Origin: Actinosynnema pretiosum
GTDB taxonomy: Bacteria > Actinomycetota > Actinomycetes > Mycobacteriales > Pseudonocardiaceae
Direction: 5' to 3'
Length of the DNA: 64,000 nucleotides
Assembly: GCF_024171695.1 (NCBI RefSeq)
Contig: NZ_JAMTCF010000011.1
Coordinates: forward strand, 270,734 to 334,733
Made by a program: the position numbers and the translations under genes. Below the pieces are notes generated by a model. That model worked only from the letters and a program-made list of their open reading frames with translations. It was not told the origin of the DNA and searched no databases. Positions 1 through 7,997 of this stretch are shown piece by piece. Every line of letters begins with the position of its first letter. Within the stretch, counting starts at the first letter, position 1.

Positions 1-1253
1 GCCTTGTCCAGCAGCTCCAGCCCAGGGGCGACGACGTCCACGACGGTGACCGGTCCGGGACGCGACAGCACCCGGTGGAACACGTCGACCCCGATCGAGG
101 CCAGCCGCCCGACCAGGTGCCGCAGCAGGAGTTCCGGCGTCGACTCCGGCGGCAACCCGTCCTCGGGGGCGAACGCCTCCGCGCGCTTCGGCAGCTCGCG
201 GACGTCGAACCGCGCCGCCGCCAGGTGCCGGGGGTGCTTCGCCAGCGCGGCGTTGATCTGGGTCGCCTCGGTGCCCGCGTCCACCGGCCCGTGCCGGAAC
301 ATCGTGCGCACCTGGAGGTACTCCAGCAGCGCGCGCTGCAGCGCGTAGGCCCGCACCGGGGAGGCGCCGCTGCCGATCAGCCGGATCGGCTCCTCGGACT
401 CGCCGTCGCACACCACGTACGCGGGAACCCCGGTGTCGCAGGCGATGGAGACCAGCAGCAGGGAAGCGCCGGTGAGCCGCTCGACCTCGTCGGCCAGGCC
501 GCCCAGGTCGGCAGGCAGGGTCGCCCGGTCCACCACGACCAGCTCCCGCGCGCCCGCGCCGAAGTACACCCCGGCCAGCAGGCACGACCACGCGTCCCGC
601 TCGATCAGCTCGTTGACCGCGTGCACCAGCGCCTCGAACAGGGTGGCGCCCGCCGCGTAGCCCGCACTGGAGGTGTAGTGCCACAGCGGGCGGAACGCGA
701 GGTCGTCGTCGGGGTGCGGCCAGTTCCGGTAGCCGCCGTCGCGCAGGAACACCGGGTGGTGGTGCGCGGTCCCACCGGTCTCGCCGAACGCCTCGGCGAT
801 CGGCGCGTACTCGCGGGTCAGCACGGGGGAGTCGGGCAGGATGGCGCCCAACCGCCGCAGCAGCGCCGACCTGGTCGCGGTGGGCTGCCCGGCGACGGCG
901 GTCCCGCCCAGGAACGCGACCCGGTCCGCGCCCGGCTCGCGCCGCCAGTCCAGGTGGTAGTGCTCGGCGCTCTCGAACAGGGCGCTGGCCAGGCTCCGGT
1001 GGCCCAGGCCCTTGCCTGAGCTGCGCGAGCAGAGGGCATCGTCCGCGTCGTGCAGCCTGACCTCGTAGGTGGGGGCTGAATCGGGGCCGTACTTGCTGAT
1101 GCGCGGGGTCAGCCGCTCGGCGGCGAGCCAGTCCCGCACCGCGACGAGCGCGGCGCCGATCCCGGTCTCCCGCTCCGGCGGGACGTCATCGCGCTGCGCC
1201 CCGTCGTGCAGGGCGGCGGCCAGCAGGTCCTGCTCCAGGTGCTCGGTGGTCAA
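1..1253 (-). CDS. btmF: Stand-alone YcaO cyclodehydratase of the bottromycin pathway (second YcaO, 3' end beyond window)
   Basis: Open minus-strand frame that starts at TTG 1253 and leaves the window, so at least 417 residues are present but the C-terminus is missing. Two YcaO signatures are visible: a glycine-rich segment SGKGLGHRSLASALFE and, further on, SSAGYAAGATLFEALVHAV leading into NELIERDA, the ATP-binding S-G-AaG...EliERDA block. The TTG is preceded by GAGGAAG, and an in-frame TGA four codons upstream prevents an earlier start. It overlaps the end of the preceding YcaO gene by 68 bases, so the two are translationally linked. No TfuA or partner E1-like protein is fused. In bottromycin pathways (established knowledge, from memory) the YcaO distal to the precursor makes the macrolactamidine ring and the proximal one the thiazoline. 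The symbol is assigned from gene order; which YcaO does which reaction is inference here. Confidence 0.85.
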   Translation of the reverse strand, partial: MTTEHLEQDLLAAALHDGAQRDDVPPERETGIGAALVAVRDWLAAERLTPRISKYGPDSAPTYEVRLHDADDALCSRSSGKGLGHRSLASALFESAEHYHLDWRREPGADRVAFLGGTAVAGQPTATRSALLRRLGAILPDSPVLTREYAPIAEAFGETGGTAHHHPVFLRDGGYRNWPHPDDDLAFRPLWHYTSSAGYAAGATLFEALVHAVNELIERDAWSCLLAGVYFGAGARELVVVDRATLPADLGGLADEVERLTGASLLLVSIACDTGVPAYVVCDGESEEPIRLIGSGASPVRAYALQRALLEYLQVRTMFRHGPVDAGTEATQINAALAKHPRHLAAARFDVRELPKRAEAFAPEDGLPPESTPELLLRHLVGRLASIGVDVFHRVLSRPGPVTVVDVVAPGLELLDK

Positions 1254-2319
1254 GGATCTTCCTCACTTCTCCGGCGTCGAAGACGGGGATGCCCGCGCGG
1301 ACGAGCCCCAGGAGCGGCTGGGGCCGGGACAGGACGTGCGCGAAGTGCAGCCGGACGGGGGCCGTCCCCGGCGCGCTGACCCGCAGCACCCCGGTGTCGG
1401 CCCAGACCCGGACGCCCGCCGCCACCAGCTCGGCCAGCGGGGAGGACGGTGGGCCGTCGGCGGCGGCCCCGACCGGGGCGAAGTCGAGCGTGGCGCAGCG
1501 CAGCAGCAGCGGCCAGCGCTCGAACCTGCGCAGGAAGTGGCGCTCCGCCTCGACGGCCGTGGGGTTGTCCCGCCACATGGTCTCGGCCTGCGCCAGCTCC
1601 AGCAGCGCCCGCTCGGCCGCCTCGGCCGACGTGGCCGCCGCGCCCAGCCCGGTCGCGGGCATCAGCCTGCCCGCGCGCGGCGACACGGCCAGCGCCACCG
1701 GCGTGCGGCCCACGTGCGCGATGGGCACGATCCTCGGCCCGGAATCCTCGGGCGCGTCGGAGCCCTCGTTCGTGGAATCCCCGCTCGCCGGGCCGTCGAG
1801 CGAGCGGAGCAGGAAAGCGCCGTAGTCCAGCAGTTCGGTCAGCTCCAGCACGGCGCCGCGCAGCGCGGCCTCCCCGGTGGGCGCCACCGCCCAGCCGATC
1901 GTGCTGGACAACCGGGCCGCCGCGGGCGGCAGCACGCCCTCCGCCAGTTCGACGCCCGCCACCCACGGCGCGGACCACGACAGCGGCGCGGCCCACTCCG
2001 GTCCGGGGCCCAGCGGCCGGTAGCGGCGCAACCGGGCGCCCGCCGGGACGGCGCGCACGCCGTCCTCGGCGTCCCGGCCGGTGGCGCGGGTGGTCGACGG
2101 GCGGGCGACCAGGGCGAACGGGGTGCACGCGAGCAGGCGCTCGACGGCCTCGGAGAAGGCCTTGAGCCGTGCGAGCCGCTCGGTGTCGGCGGTGCCGTAG
2201 CCCTCCGCCGAACCCCCGTCCGCGACGACCGCGCACCGGACCGTGACGGTCCGCTCCGCGCGGTGCGGCCGGTAGGCCACCTCGCGCAGCGCGCACTCCA
2301 CCACCGGCGCCTCGGCCAT
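1186..2319 (-). CDS. btmE: Stand-alone YcaO cyclodehydratase of the bottromycin pathway (first YcaO)
   Basis: 377-residue YcaO-family protein directly downstream of the precursor gene. The segment AEGYGTADTERLARLKAFSE followed by AVER matches the N-terminal YcaO ATP-binding block, and SSTIGWAVAPTGEAALRGAV followed by LELTE resembles the second block, more degenerate than in the neighbouring YcaO. ATG 2319 is chosen over TTG 2340 because GGGGAGAAGGAG sits just before it. The gene follows the precursor by 88 bases and overlaps the next YcaO. YcaO enzymes phosphorylate a backbone amide to drive attack by a Cys/Ser/Thr side chain or an amine. By position this corresponds to BtmE/BotC, assigned to thiazoline formation at the core cysteine (family knowledge). 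The diverged motifs leave room for a different role. Confidence 0.8.
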   Translation of the reverse strand: MAEAPVVECALREVAYRPHRAERTVTVRCAVVADGGSAEGYGTADTERLARLKAFSEAVERLLACTPFALVARPSTTRATGRDAEDGVRAVPAGARLRRYRPLGPGPEWAAPLSWSAPWVAGVELAEGVLPPAAARLSSTIGWAVAPTGEAALRGAVLELTELLDYGAFLLRSLDGPASGDSTNEGSDAPEDSGPRIVPIAHVGRTPVALAVSPRAGRLMPATGLGAAATSAEAAERALLELAQAETMWRDNPTAVEAERHFLRRFERWPLLLRCATLDFAPVGAAADGPPSSPLAELVAAGVRVWADTGVLRVSAPGTAPVRLHFAHVLSRPQPLLGLVRAGIPVFDAGEVRKILDHRAPGAGPAGRRPARRGAAR

Positions 2320-2407
2320 CGCTCCTTCTCCCCTGTCCAACCCGAACCCGTCGACCGGCTTCGCCCGCTCAGGGCTCAGCCACCGGTGACCTTCCGGCGA
2401 GCACCGC

Positions 2408-2548
2408 TCAGGCGGTGGTCTCGCCCTCGTCGGACCAGCTGCCCCACGCCTCCAGCTCGCTCATCTCCAGCGCGCTCAGCTCGGCGTTGTTGGGGTCGTC
2501 GTTCAGGAAGTCAGCGGTCATGCAGTCGAACACGACAACCGGACCCAT
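2408..2548 (-). CDS. btmD: Bottromycin-type RiPP precursor peptide (46 aa)
   Basis: A short gene of 46 codons. After the initiator Met the residues are GPVVVFDC, identical to the core that becomes bottromycin A2, followed by MTADFLNDD and a long acidic tail ending in GETTA. Bottromycins are unusual in carrying the core at the N-terminus with a C-terminal follower, and this arrangement is seen here. From memory, Streptomyces BotA/BtmD precursors share residues 1-29 almost exactly and differ in the last 15 or so, as this one does. A ribosome-binding site (GAAGGGAAAG) precedes ATG 2548. The 52-base gap from the radical SAM gene and 88 bases to the first YcaO gene fit the btmC-btmD-btmE order. 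Pro2, Val3-5, Phe6, Asp7 and Cys8 of the mature core are the residues methylated or cyclised in bottromycin. Confidence 0.96.
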   Translation of the reverse strand: MGPVVVFDCMTADFLNDDPNNAELSALEMSELEAWGSWSDEGETTA

Positions 2549-2600
2549 GGTCTTTCCCTTCGTAGGTTGTGCGGACCGTGCGTTCCACCGCCCGGAGCCG
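2549..2600 (-). promoter_or_regulatory. Leader/possible internal promoter of the precursor gene
   Basis: 52 bases between the radical SAM stop and the precursor start. In S. scabies an internal transcription start precedes btmD and the modulator BtmL acts specifically on it (published work, from memory). Here the interval is short and shows only a ribosome-binding site and no clear -35/-10 pair, so a promoter could also lie inside the upstream gene. Placement is inference. Confidence 0.3.
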
Positions 2601-4490
2601 TCAGCGGCGCGGGGCGGGGCTGGCGAGGGTGAGGGGGACCGGGGTCCTGGCGCGCTTGGGCGTGCCCTTCTCGGGTGGCGCGCGGTGCGCGGAGGGGACC
2701 TGGCGGACCGGCAGCGCGATCACCTTGGTGCCCTCAACCATCACCCAGCGGCGCCGCTGCCACTCCAGCAGCAGCTCCAGCGCGGAGTCCCAGCGCGGCC
2801 CGCCCCACCCCTGGGCCTGGAGGTCGCGGAACCTGGTGCCGCCGACCACCGCGCGGAACAGCCGGGCCTCGTCCCCGGACAGGACCGTGCGCTGGTGCGG
2901 CAGACCGGGCCGCCGGTCGTCCAGGAGGACGGAGGAGAACCCCAGCCGGTAGGTGAAAGAGGCGTTCTCGTGGTGGTTGCGCCACAACCGGATGCGCGCG
3001 GCCAGGCGCCTGCGCAGGTCGGCGTTGCGCGGGTCGTCGGGGAACTCGCCCTCGAAGTGGTAGGCGATGTTCCACAGGTCCTCATCGGACAGTCCGGGGT
3101 AGGCGAACCGGTAGCCGGGGAACGGTTCGGTCAGCGCCAGCCCGTGCGCGGGCGGGTCCTCGACGTACGGGCTGAACCGGTCGAACCGGATCAGCGTCAC
3201 GTGCGGCGGGGTCAGGTGCGACAGCGACGCGACCAGCTCGATCTGCGCCAGGATGGACGCCGGCGTCTCGCCGGGGTAGCCGGTCAGGATGTTCCAGTCG
3301 GCCTGCACGTCGAACTCGGCGCACCCGAGCAGGAACCGCACGTTCAGGAACGCCGTCGCGCCCTTGCGCAGCGCGCGCAGCCCCTCCGTGCTGATGCTCT
3401 CGATGCCCGGCTGCACCGACCTCACCCCGGCCCTGCGCATCCGCCGGATGTCCGCCCACTCCATGTTCGCCTTGACCTCGAAGAACAGCGAGTGGTCGGT
3501 GCGCAGCTCCTCCACCGCGGGCAGCGCCGTGTCGAGGTAGCCGAGGTCGAGGATGTTGTCGACGGCGAAGAAGTCCAGCACCCCGTAGCGGTCCATCATG
3601 TGCTTGAGCTCGGCGGCCACCGAGTCCGGGTGCTTGCTGCGGTAGCGCATGGTGGCGCCGTTGAGGCCGCAGAAGGTGCAGTGCGTCTTCGCGCCCCACC
3701 AGCAGCCCCTGGAGAACTCCACCGGCAGCGAGACCTCGGCCTCCAGGTCGGACAGCCCGGCCTCGGCCAGCTGCTCGAAGAACCCGTCGTAGGACGGGGT
3801 CGGGACGTCCAGCCGTTCCCCGGTGACCAGCTCGCCGACCTGCGCCTGGCCGCCCCTGGTGACCAACCGCCCGGTCGAGCGCAGGTCCGCGCCCTCGGCG
3901 ACCTGCCGCAGCAGGTCCGCGAACGCGTCCTCGCCGGGCCCGTCGACGACGGCGTCGATGGCCGGGAAGTTCGCCAGCAGCGTCCGGCCCATGGGGCCCT
4001 CGCAGTTGCTGCCGCCCAGCACGATCGCGCCGCTGTACCCGGACTCGCGCAGTCGCTCGGCCACCGCCAGCGTCGGCCCGTTCTGGCTGAACATGGTGGT
4101 GAACCCGATGACGTCGGGCTCGGCGGCGAGCAGCCGCGCCGTCGTCGACTCCACGTGCCGGTCCGCCACCTCGCGCAGCGCGTCCAGCACGCCGATCGTC
4201 CGCTCGTCCACGCGCTTGGACCGCAGCAGTTCGAAGTACGCCTCGCGGGACCGCTCCGATCCCCGCCGGTTGGTGAAGATCCAGTCGCCGACCGACAGGT
4301 GGTAGAGCCGCTCGGACACCAGTTCGTACGCCGACGCCCACTCCTCGGTGGACAGCCCCACGATTTCCGGGGCCATCGCGTAGAACTCCAAGTAGGCGTA
4401 GTGGGAATCGACCTGCCACTGCTCGGCTTCCGCCACCGAGCGTAGGATTCCGACCTGAATGGACGGACGGCTGGCGTTATTCCACGGCAT
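2601..4490 (-). CDS. btmC: Radical SAM C-methyltransferase (RiPP maturation type) of the bottromycin pathway
   Basis: 629 residues. The N-terminal part (about 100-230) has a cobalamin-binding-like Rossmann pattern (EPDVIGFTTMFSQNG, then VLGGSNCEGP, then VDGPGEDAF). The radical SAM core begins at C263-x7-C271-x2-C274 within GCWWGAKTHCTFCGLN, the non-canonical spacing typical of the RiPP maturation radical SAM family and of the bottromycin methyltransferases. GIES and later TIM-barrel elements follow. The enzyme would use S-adenosylmethionine radical chemistry to methylate an unactivated carbon. In bottromycin the enzyme encoded directly before the precursor gene is assigned to beta-methylation of Phe, with two others for Val and Pro (from memory); those two would lie left of the window. 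The start ATG 4490 has only a weak ribosome-binding site, and a plus-strand regulator diverges from it. Confidence 0.9.
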   Translation of the reverse strand: MPWNNASRPSIQVGILRSVAEAEQWQVDSHYAYLEFYAMAPEIVGLSTEEWASAYELVSERLYHLSVGDWIFTNRRGSERSREAYFELLRSKRVDERTIGVLDALREVADRHVESTTARLLAAEPDVIGFTTMFSQNGPTLAVAERLRESGYSGAIVLGGSNCEGPMGRTLLANFPAIDAVVDGPGEDAFADLLRQVAEGADLRSTGRLVTRGGQAQVGELVTGERLDVPTPSYDGFFEQLAEAGLSDLEAEVSLPVEFSRGCWWGAKTHCTFCGLNGATMRYRSKHPDSVAAELKHMMDRYGVLDFFAVDNILDLGYLDTALPAVEELRTDHSLFFEVKANMEWADIRRMRRAGVRSVQPGIESISTEGLRALRKGATAFLNVRFLLGCAEFDVQADWNILTGYPGETPASILAQIELVASLSHLTPPHVTLIRFDRFSPYVEDPPAHGLALTEPFPGYRFAYPGLSDEDLWNIAYHFEGEFPDDPRNADLRRRLAARIRLWRNHHENASFTYRLGFSSVLLDDRRPGLPHQRTVLSGDEARLFRAVVGGTRFRDLQAQGWGGPRWDSALELLLEWQRRRWVMVEGTKVIALPVRQVPSAHRAPPEKGTPKRARTPVPLTLASPAPRR

Positions 4491-4678
4491 TGATACGAGA
4501 GAAGCTCTACCTGTCTTGATGACTGATCACCGCCCGGTGGTTGCGACGCTCCGATCAGCATGCTGGTATGCGAGGTATGTCCCGTCAATGCTGCTCTGGG
4601 CGGGATAACCGCAGGTGCCTGGCTTCTCCCAGGCGTTTGCGGTCCGCTGAGTTTCAAATACTTGGGCAGGGGGAACCG
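4491..4678. promoter_or_regulatory. Divergent promoter region of the bottromycin-type cluster
   Basis: 188 bases between the radical SAM gene and the divergent regulator. It contains a perfect 10-base palindrome CAGCATGCTG at 4556-4565, repeated GGTATG elements around 4565-4579, and a small inverted repeat GCCTGG/CCAGGC at 4617-4634. These are candidate binding sites for the neighbouring helix-turn-helix protein. No transcription start can be assigned from sequence alone. Confidence 0.4.
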
Positions 4679-5617
4679 GTGACGACGGGGGTCGGTCCGA
4701 TCGTTCTATCCACTATGGAAAGACGTGTGCTGCTGAGGTGGGCGCGCGGCGGGGAACCGATTGCACTGCGTGCGCAAATAATTCTTTTTTGCTCCGAAGG
4801 AGTGACCTCCGTTGAGACGGCGAAGCGGTTGGGCGTCTCCAGGGAAACCGTGCGCAAGTGGCGGGGCCGCTTTCAGGAGGACCGGATCGGCGGGTTGACC
4901 GACCGCCCCAGGTCGGGCTCCCCGCGCACGATCGGCGAGGAGTGCGTGCGCTGCGTCGTGGCCGCCACGCTCGAACTCCCCGCCCCCGGCGGCGGCCGGT
5001 GGACCACCAGGGCGATGGCCTCGGCGCGCGGGTTGTCGCAGACCGCAGTGTCCCGCATCTGGCGCGACGCTGACCTGCGTCCCGAGCTGGTCGCGGCGTG
5101 GCGGCTCGTGCTCGACCCCGGTTTCGTCGCCCGCGTGCGCGGTGTGCGCGGCGTCCTGCTCGCCCCCGGCGGCGGCGCGCTCGCGCTGGCCGTCCGCGCG
5201 ACCGCGCGACGTGCTCCCGAAGCCCCCGCAGGCGGGTGCGCCGTGGTGCGAACCTGCGCGGATTCCCCGTGGAGCAAGGAGTTCGCGCCGTTCCTCGACG
5301 CCGTCGACGCGGTGGCGGGCGCCGAGGCGCTGCACGTGCTGTGCTCCGACGAGCGGGTGCTGGCCACCTACCCGGTGCGGCACTGGCTGGCCCGCAGGCC
5401 GCGCCACCGGTGCGCCGCGACGCCCGCCGCCGCCCGCTGGTCGGTGCTGCTGGAGCGCTGGCTCGACGCGCTGGCCGGCCTGCCAGGGCAGGCCGAGCTG
5501 CGCGACCGGGTCCGGGCCGCCGACCCGGAGCGCCCGGCCGAGCCCGCCGCGCCGTGGCCGCCCGCGCGGGAGGGCGACCGGGGGCTCCGGGCGTGCCCTT
5601 GCCGCACCTGGGGGTGA
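4679..5617 (+). CDS. IS630-transposase-derived helix-turn-helix protein, candidate cluster regulator
   Basis: 312 residues from GTG 4679, which has AGGGGGAA in front. Residues 1-110 match the IS630 transposase DNA-binding region: a helix-turn-helix (SVETAKRLGVSRETVRKW), then GLTDRPRSGSPRTI, then a second HTH-like segment (SQTAVSRIWRDADLRPE). The C-terminal half keeps an outline of the DDE domain (DPGFVARVRGVRGVLLAPG; VRHWLARRPRHR; RWSVLLERWLDAL), but the usual VDEK aspartate is Arg-Ala and the DNxxxH motif is lost; only the final glutamate seems kept. It therefore looks like a domesticated, catalytically dead transposase used as a DNA-binding protein. Sitting in the cluster opposite the radical SAM gene, it may correspond functionally to BtmL/BotR, but I cannot show homology. 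Confidence 0.7.
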   Translation: MTTGVGPIVLSTMERRVLLRWARGGEPIALRAQIILFCSEGVTSVETAKRLGVSRETVRKWRGRFQEDRIGGLTDRPRSGSPRTIGEECVRCVVAATLELPAPGGGRWTTRAMASARGLSQTAVSRIWRDADLRPELVAAWRLVLDPGFVARVRGVRGVLLAPGGGALALAVRATARRAPEAPAGGCAVVRTCADSPWSKEFAPFLDAVDAVAGAEALHVLCSDERVLATYPVRHWLARRPRHRCAATPAAARWSVLLERWLDALAGLPGQAELRDRVRAADPERPAEPAAPWPPAREGDRGLRACPCRTWG

Positions 5618-5775
5618 CCCGTAGCATCGCCCCGGCCGGGCCTGAGCCCGTGACGCGCCCGGCGGGCCCCGCGCCCGCGACGCGCCCGGCGCCCTCCAGC
5701 CCCGCTCCCGCCGACCCGGTGGGGCGCGGCTCCTCTCCCCGCTCACCGGATCGCGCACACCGATGGGGGTCGTGG

Positions 5776-6606
5776 ATGAAGGTCTCGTTGACCGGAACCG
5801 CCGAGACGCTGCTGGCGACGCTGTGCGCCCGCGCGGTCGACGCGAGGTCGCCGCACCCGCTGCTCGGCGACACCTCGGCGGCCGAGGTCGTGGAGCGGCT
5901 CGACTACGACTTCGCGAAGCTGCGCGTCACCCCGGCCACCGCCGTCGGGATCGCGCTGCGCGCCAGGCTGTTCGACCGGTGGGTCCGGGCGTTCCTCGCC
6001 GACCACCCGGAGTCCACCGTGCTGCACCTGGGCTGCGGCCTGGACAGCCGGGTGCTGCGGATCGCCCCTGGGCCAGGGGTCCGCTGGTTCGACGTCGACC
6101 AGCCGGAGGTGGCCGAGCTGCGCGCGCGGGTCTACCCCGAGCGGGCAGGCCACCGGGTGCTGGGCGCCTCGGTCGCCGACGAGGACTGGCTGGCACTGGT
6201 CCCGGCCGACCGGCCGGTCCTGGTCGTCGCCGAGGGGCTCGCGATGTACCTGGGCGAGGAGGAGGGGCCCGCGCTGCTGCGCGCCCTGGTCCGGCGCTTC
6301 CCCCTCGGCGGGCAGGTCGTGTTCGACTCCTACTCGCGGGCCGTGGTGCGGATGAGCGGCCCGCTGCCGGTGTTGCGCGAGACCGGGGCCCGGATGCGCT
6401 GGGGCGTCGACGACCCGCGTGAGCTGCCGGACCTCGTCCCCGGCCTGCGCCTGGTCGAGTCGGTCAAGGCGTACGAGACGGCCGACCCTGGCGACCACCG
6501 ACGCCTGCCGCTCGGGCTGCGGCTGAGGCTGCTGCTGGACACCAGGGTGCTGGCCAGGCTGCCGGTCACGCGCAGGGTCGGCCACATCTCGCGGTTCGCC
6601 TTCTGA
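5776..6606 (+). CDS. btmB: LCM/PPM1-family SAM-dependent O-methyltransferase
   Basis: 276 residues. The pattern TVLHLGCGLDSRVLRI is the SAM-binding motif I of the leucine carboxyl methyltransferase family, followed by WFDVDQPEV (acidic loop) and VVAEGLAMYLGEEEG (family motif EGlLmYL). Such enzymes esterify carboxylates or methylate small hydroxyls. In bottromycin the aspartate carboxyl is O-methylated by BtmB/BotOMT, and this gene sits in the cluster between a regulator and an exporter, so that role is the most likely. The gene follows the regulator by 158 bases on the same strand and ends 3 bases from the convergent exporter gene. In Streptomyces clusters the equivalent genes are reported co-directional with the precursor; here it is inverted. 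The symbol is by context and family. Confidence 0.75.
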   Translation: MKVSLTGTAETLLATLCARAVDARSPHPLLGDTSAAEVVERLDYDFAKLRVTPATAVGIALRARLFDRWVRAFLADHPESTVLHLGCGLDSRVLRIAPGPGVRWFDVDQPEVAELRARVYPERAGHRVLGASVADEDWLALVPADRPVLVVAEGLAMYLGEEEGPALLRALVRRFPLGGQVVFDSYSRAVVRMSGPLPVLRETGARMRWGVDDPRELPDLVPGLRLVESVKAYETADPGDHRRLPLGLRLRLLLDTRVLARLPVTRRVGHISRFAF

Positions 6607-6609
6607 GGA

Positions 6610-7830
6610 TCACTCCGGCAACGGCGGCTCCCCGGCTCCCGCGACCTCGGGCCCGTCCCACCGCCGCAGCGCGGGCGCCACCAGGGCGCCCACCGCCACC
6701 GCGCACCACACCACCGCCAGCACCACCCCGGTCTCCCGCAGCCCGACGCCCTCGATCAGCACGCCGCCCACCAGGGTGCCCAGCGGCACGGCGGTCAGGG
6801 TGGCCGAGTTCTGCAACCCCAGCACCCGGCCCCGGAAGCGGTCCGGGACGCGCTCGCTCACCAGGACCAGCACCATCGCCTGCAGGGGGCCCGCGCCGAA
6901 ACCGGTCAGGACGGCCGCCGCCAGCAGCAGCGGCGTCGGCGGGAGCAGGGCCAGGCCGACCGTGCCCAGGGCGGTCACGGCCTGGGTGAGCACGAACACC
7001 GACCTGCGGGACAGCCGGGCGCCGAGCGTCGAGTAGGCGATCGAACCGGCGATCCCGCCCACGGCGAGGAAGGCGATCACCAGGCCGTAGCCGCCGGGCG
7101 CGTCCAGGGCGACCATGTGCACGGGCAGCAGGACGTTCTGCAGCGGGGCCAGCACGAGCAGGCTCGCGGTCACCACGCAGGTCGCGGTCAGCAGCACGCG
7201 GTCGCCCGCCAGCACCCGGAAGCCCGCGCCCAGGTCGCGGCGCACCCCCTCGGACGCCTCGCCGGAGCCCGCGCCCACGCGTGCGGGCAGGGTCGCGGTC
7301 ACCGCGGCGGCCAAAGCCGAGCACCCCGCCGTCATCCACAGCACGCTCGCCGGGTCCAGCAGCACGAGCGCGCCACCGGCCAGCGCCGGGCCCACCACGA
7401 CCACGATCCCGCTCACGCCCTCGCGCAGCCCGGCCAGCTTCTCCAGCCCGACCCCGGCGGCCGAGGCCACGTCCGGGGCGAGCGCCTCGCGGGCCGTCAT
7501 GCCGGGCACGTCGAACAGCGCGCCCGCGACCCCGAGCACCAGGAACCAGGTGACCGTCAGCCCGGAGACCTGGTCGACCAGGGGGAGCGCGGCCACCGCC
7601 AGCGCGGACGCGAGGTCGGCGCCGACCGACGTCCGACGCCTGCCGAACCGGTCGACCACCAGCCCGCCCGCGACCGCCGCGACCAGCACGGGCAGCGCGC
7701 TCACCGCCGCGATCAGCCCGGCCACCGCGGCGTCCCCGGTGCGCACCAGCACCAGCCAGGGCAGCGCGACGGCGGCCACGGAGTTGCCGAGCATTGATAA
7801 GGCGTGGGACAGGAGGTAGCGGATCACCAT
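6610..7830 (-). CDS. btmA: MFS exporter, likely bottromycin efflux/self-resistance
   Basis: 406 residues from ATG 7830. About twelve hydrophobic segments and the MFS loop motif GLVVDRFGRRR between helices 2 and 3, with a related motif at RVPDRFRGRVLGLQNSAT between helices 10 and 11. This is the drug-efflux branch of the major facilitator superfamily (12 TM). The upstream frame to 7914 lacks hydrophobic character and a good start. It is tail-to-tail with the O-methyltransferase gene (3-base gap). Streptomyces bottromycin clusters contain one MFS transporter implicated in export and resistance (btmA/botT), so the same role is inferred. Confidence 0.8.
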   Translation of the reverse strand: MVIRYLLSHALSMLGNSVAAVALPWLVLVRTGDAAVAGLIAAVSALPVLVAAVAGGLVVDRFGRRRTSVGADLASALAVAALPLVDQVSGLTVTWFLVLGVAGALFDVPGMTAREALAPDVASAAGVGLEKLAGLREGVSGIVVVVGPALAGGALVLLDPASVLWMTAGCSALAAAVTATLPARVGAGSGEASEGVRRDLGAGFRVLAGDRVLLTATCVVTASLLVLAPLQNVLLPVHMVALDAPGGYGLVIAFLAVGGIAGSIAYSTLGARLSRRSVFVLTQAVTALGTVGLALLPPTPLLLAAAVLTGFGAGPLQAMVLVLVSERVPDRFRGRVLGLQNSATLTAVPLGTLVGGVLIEGVGLRETGVVLAVVWCAVAVGALVAPALRRWDGPEVAGAGEPPLPE

Positions 7831-7923
7831 GCCGCCAATCCTGGCGAAAACCCCGCGGCGGGAGGTGACCGACGCGCCGCCCGCCACCCCGGAGCACCGC
7901 ATCCGGTGGTCCACGCGCGCGCA

Positions 7924-7961
7924 CCCGCGTCCCGCCCCGTCATGTGGGGGCGGGACGCGGG
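7924..7961 (-). terminator. Terminator downstream of the LPMO gene
   Basis: A 15-base perfect stem (7924-7938 with 7947-7961) around an 8-base loop, extendable by imperfect pairing to about 7911-7972. It lies just after the LPMO stop codon and before the MFS start codon. It has no U-tract, as is common for actinobacterial terminators. Confidence 0.7.
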
Positions 7962-7997
7962 CGTGCGCGTGGACCGGTCAGCCGGGAAAGCCCCCGA

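Noticed and set aside
1..1039. Long plus-strand frames opposite the YcaO gene
   Set aside because: Arg/Pro/Gly-rich shadow translations; the minus-strand frame carries YcaO motifs.
6610..7924. Longer MFS start at 7914
   Set aside because: The extra 28 residues lack hydrophobicity and a good ribosome-binding site; ATG 7830 begins directly before helix 1.
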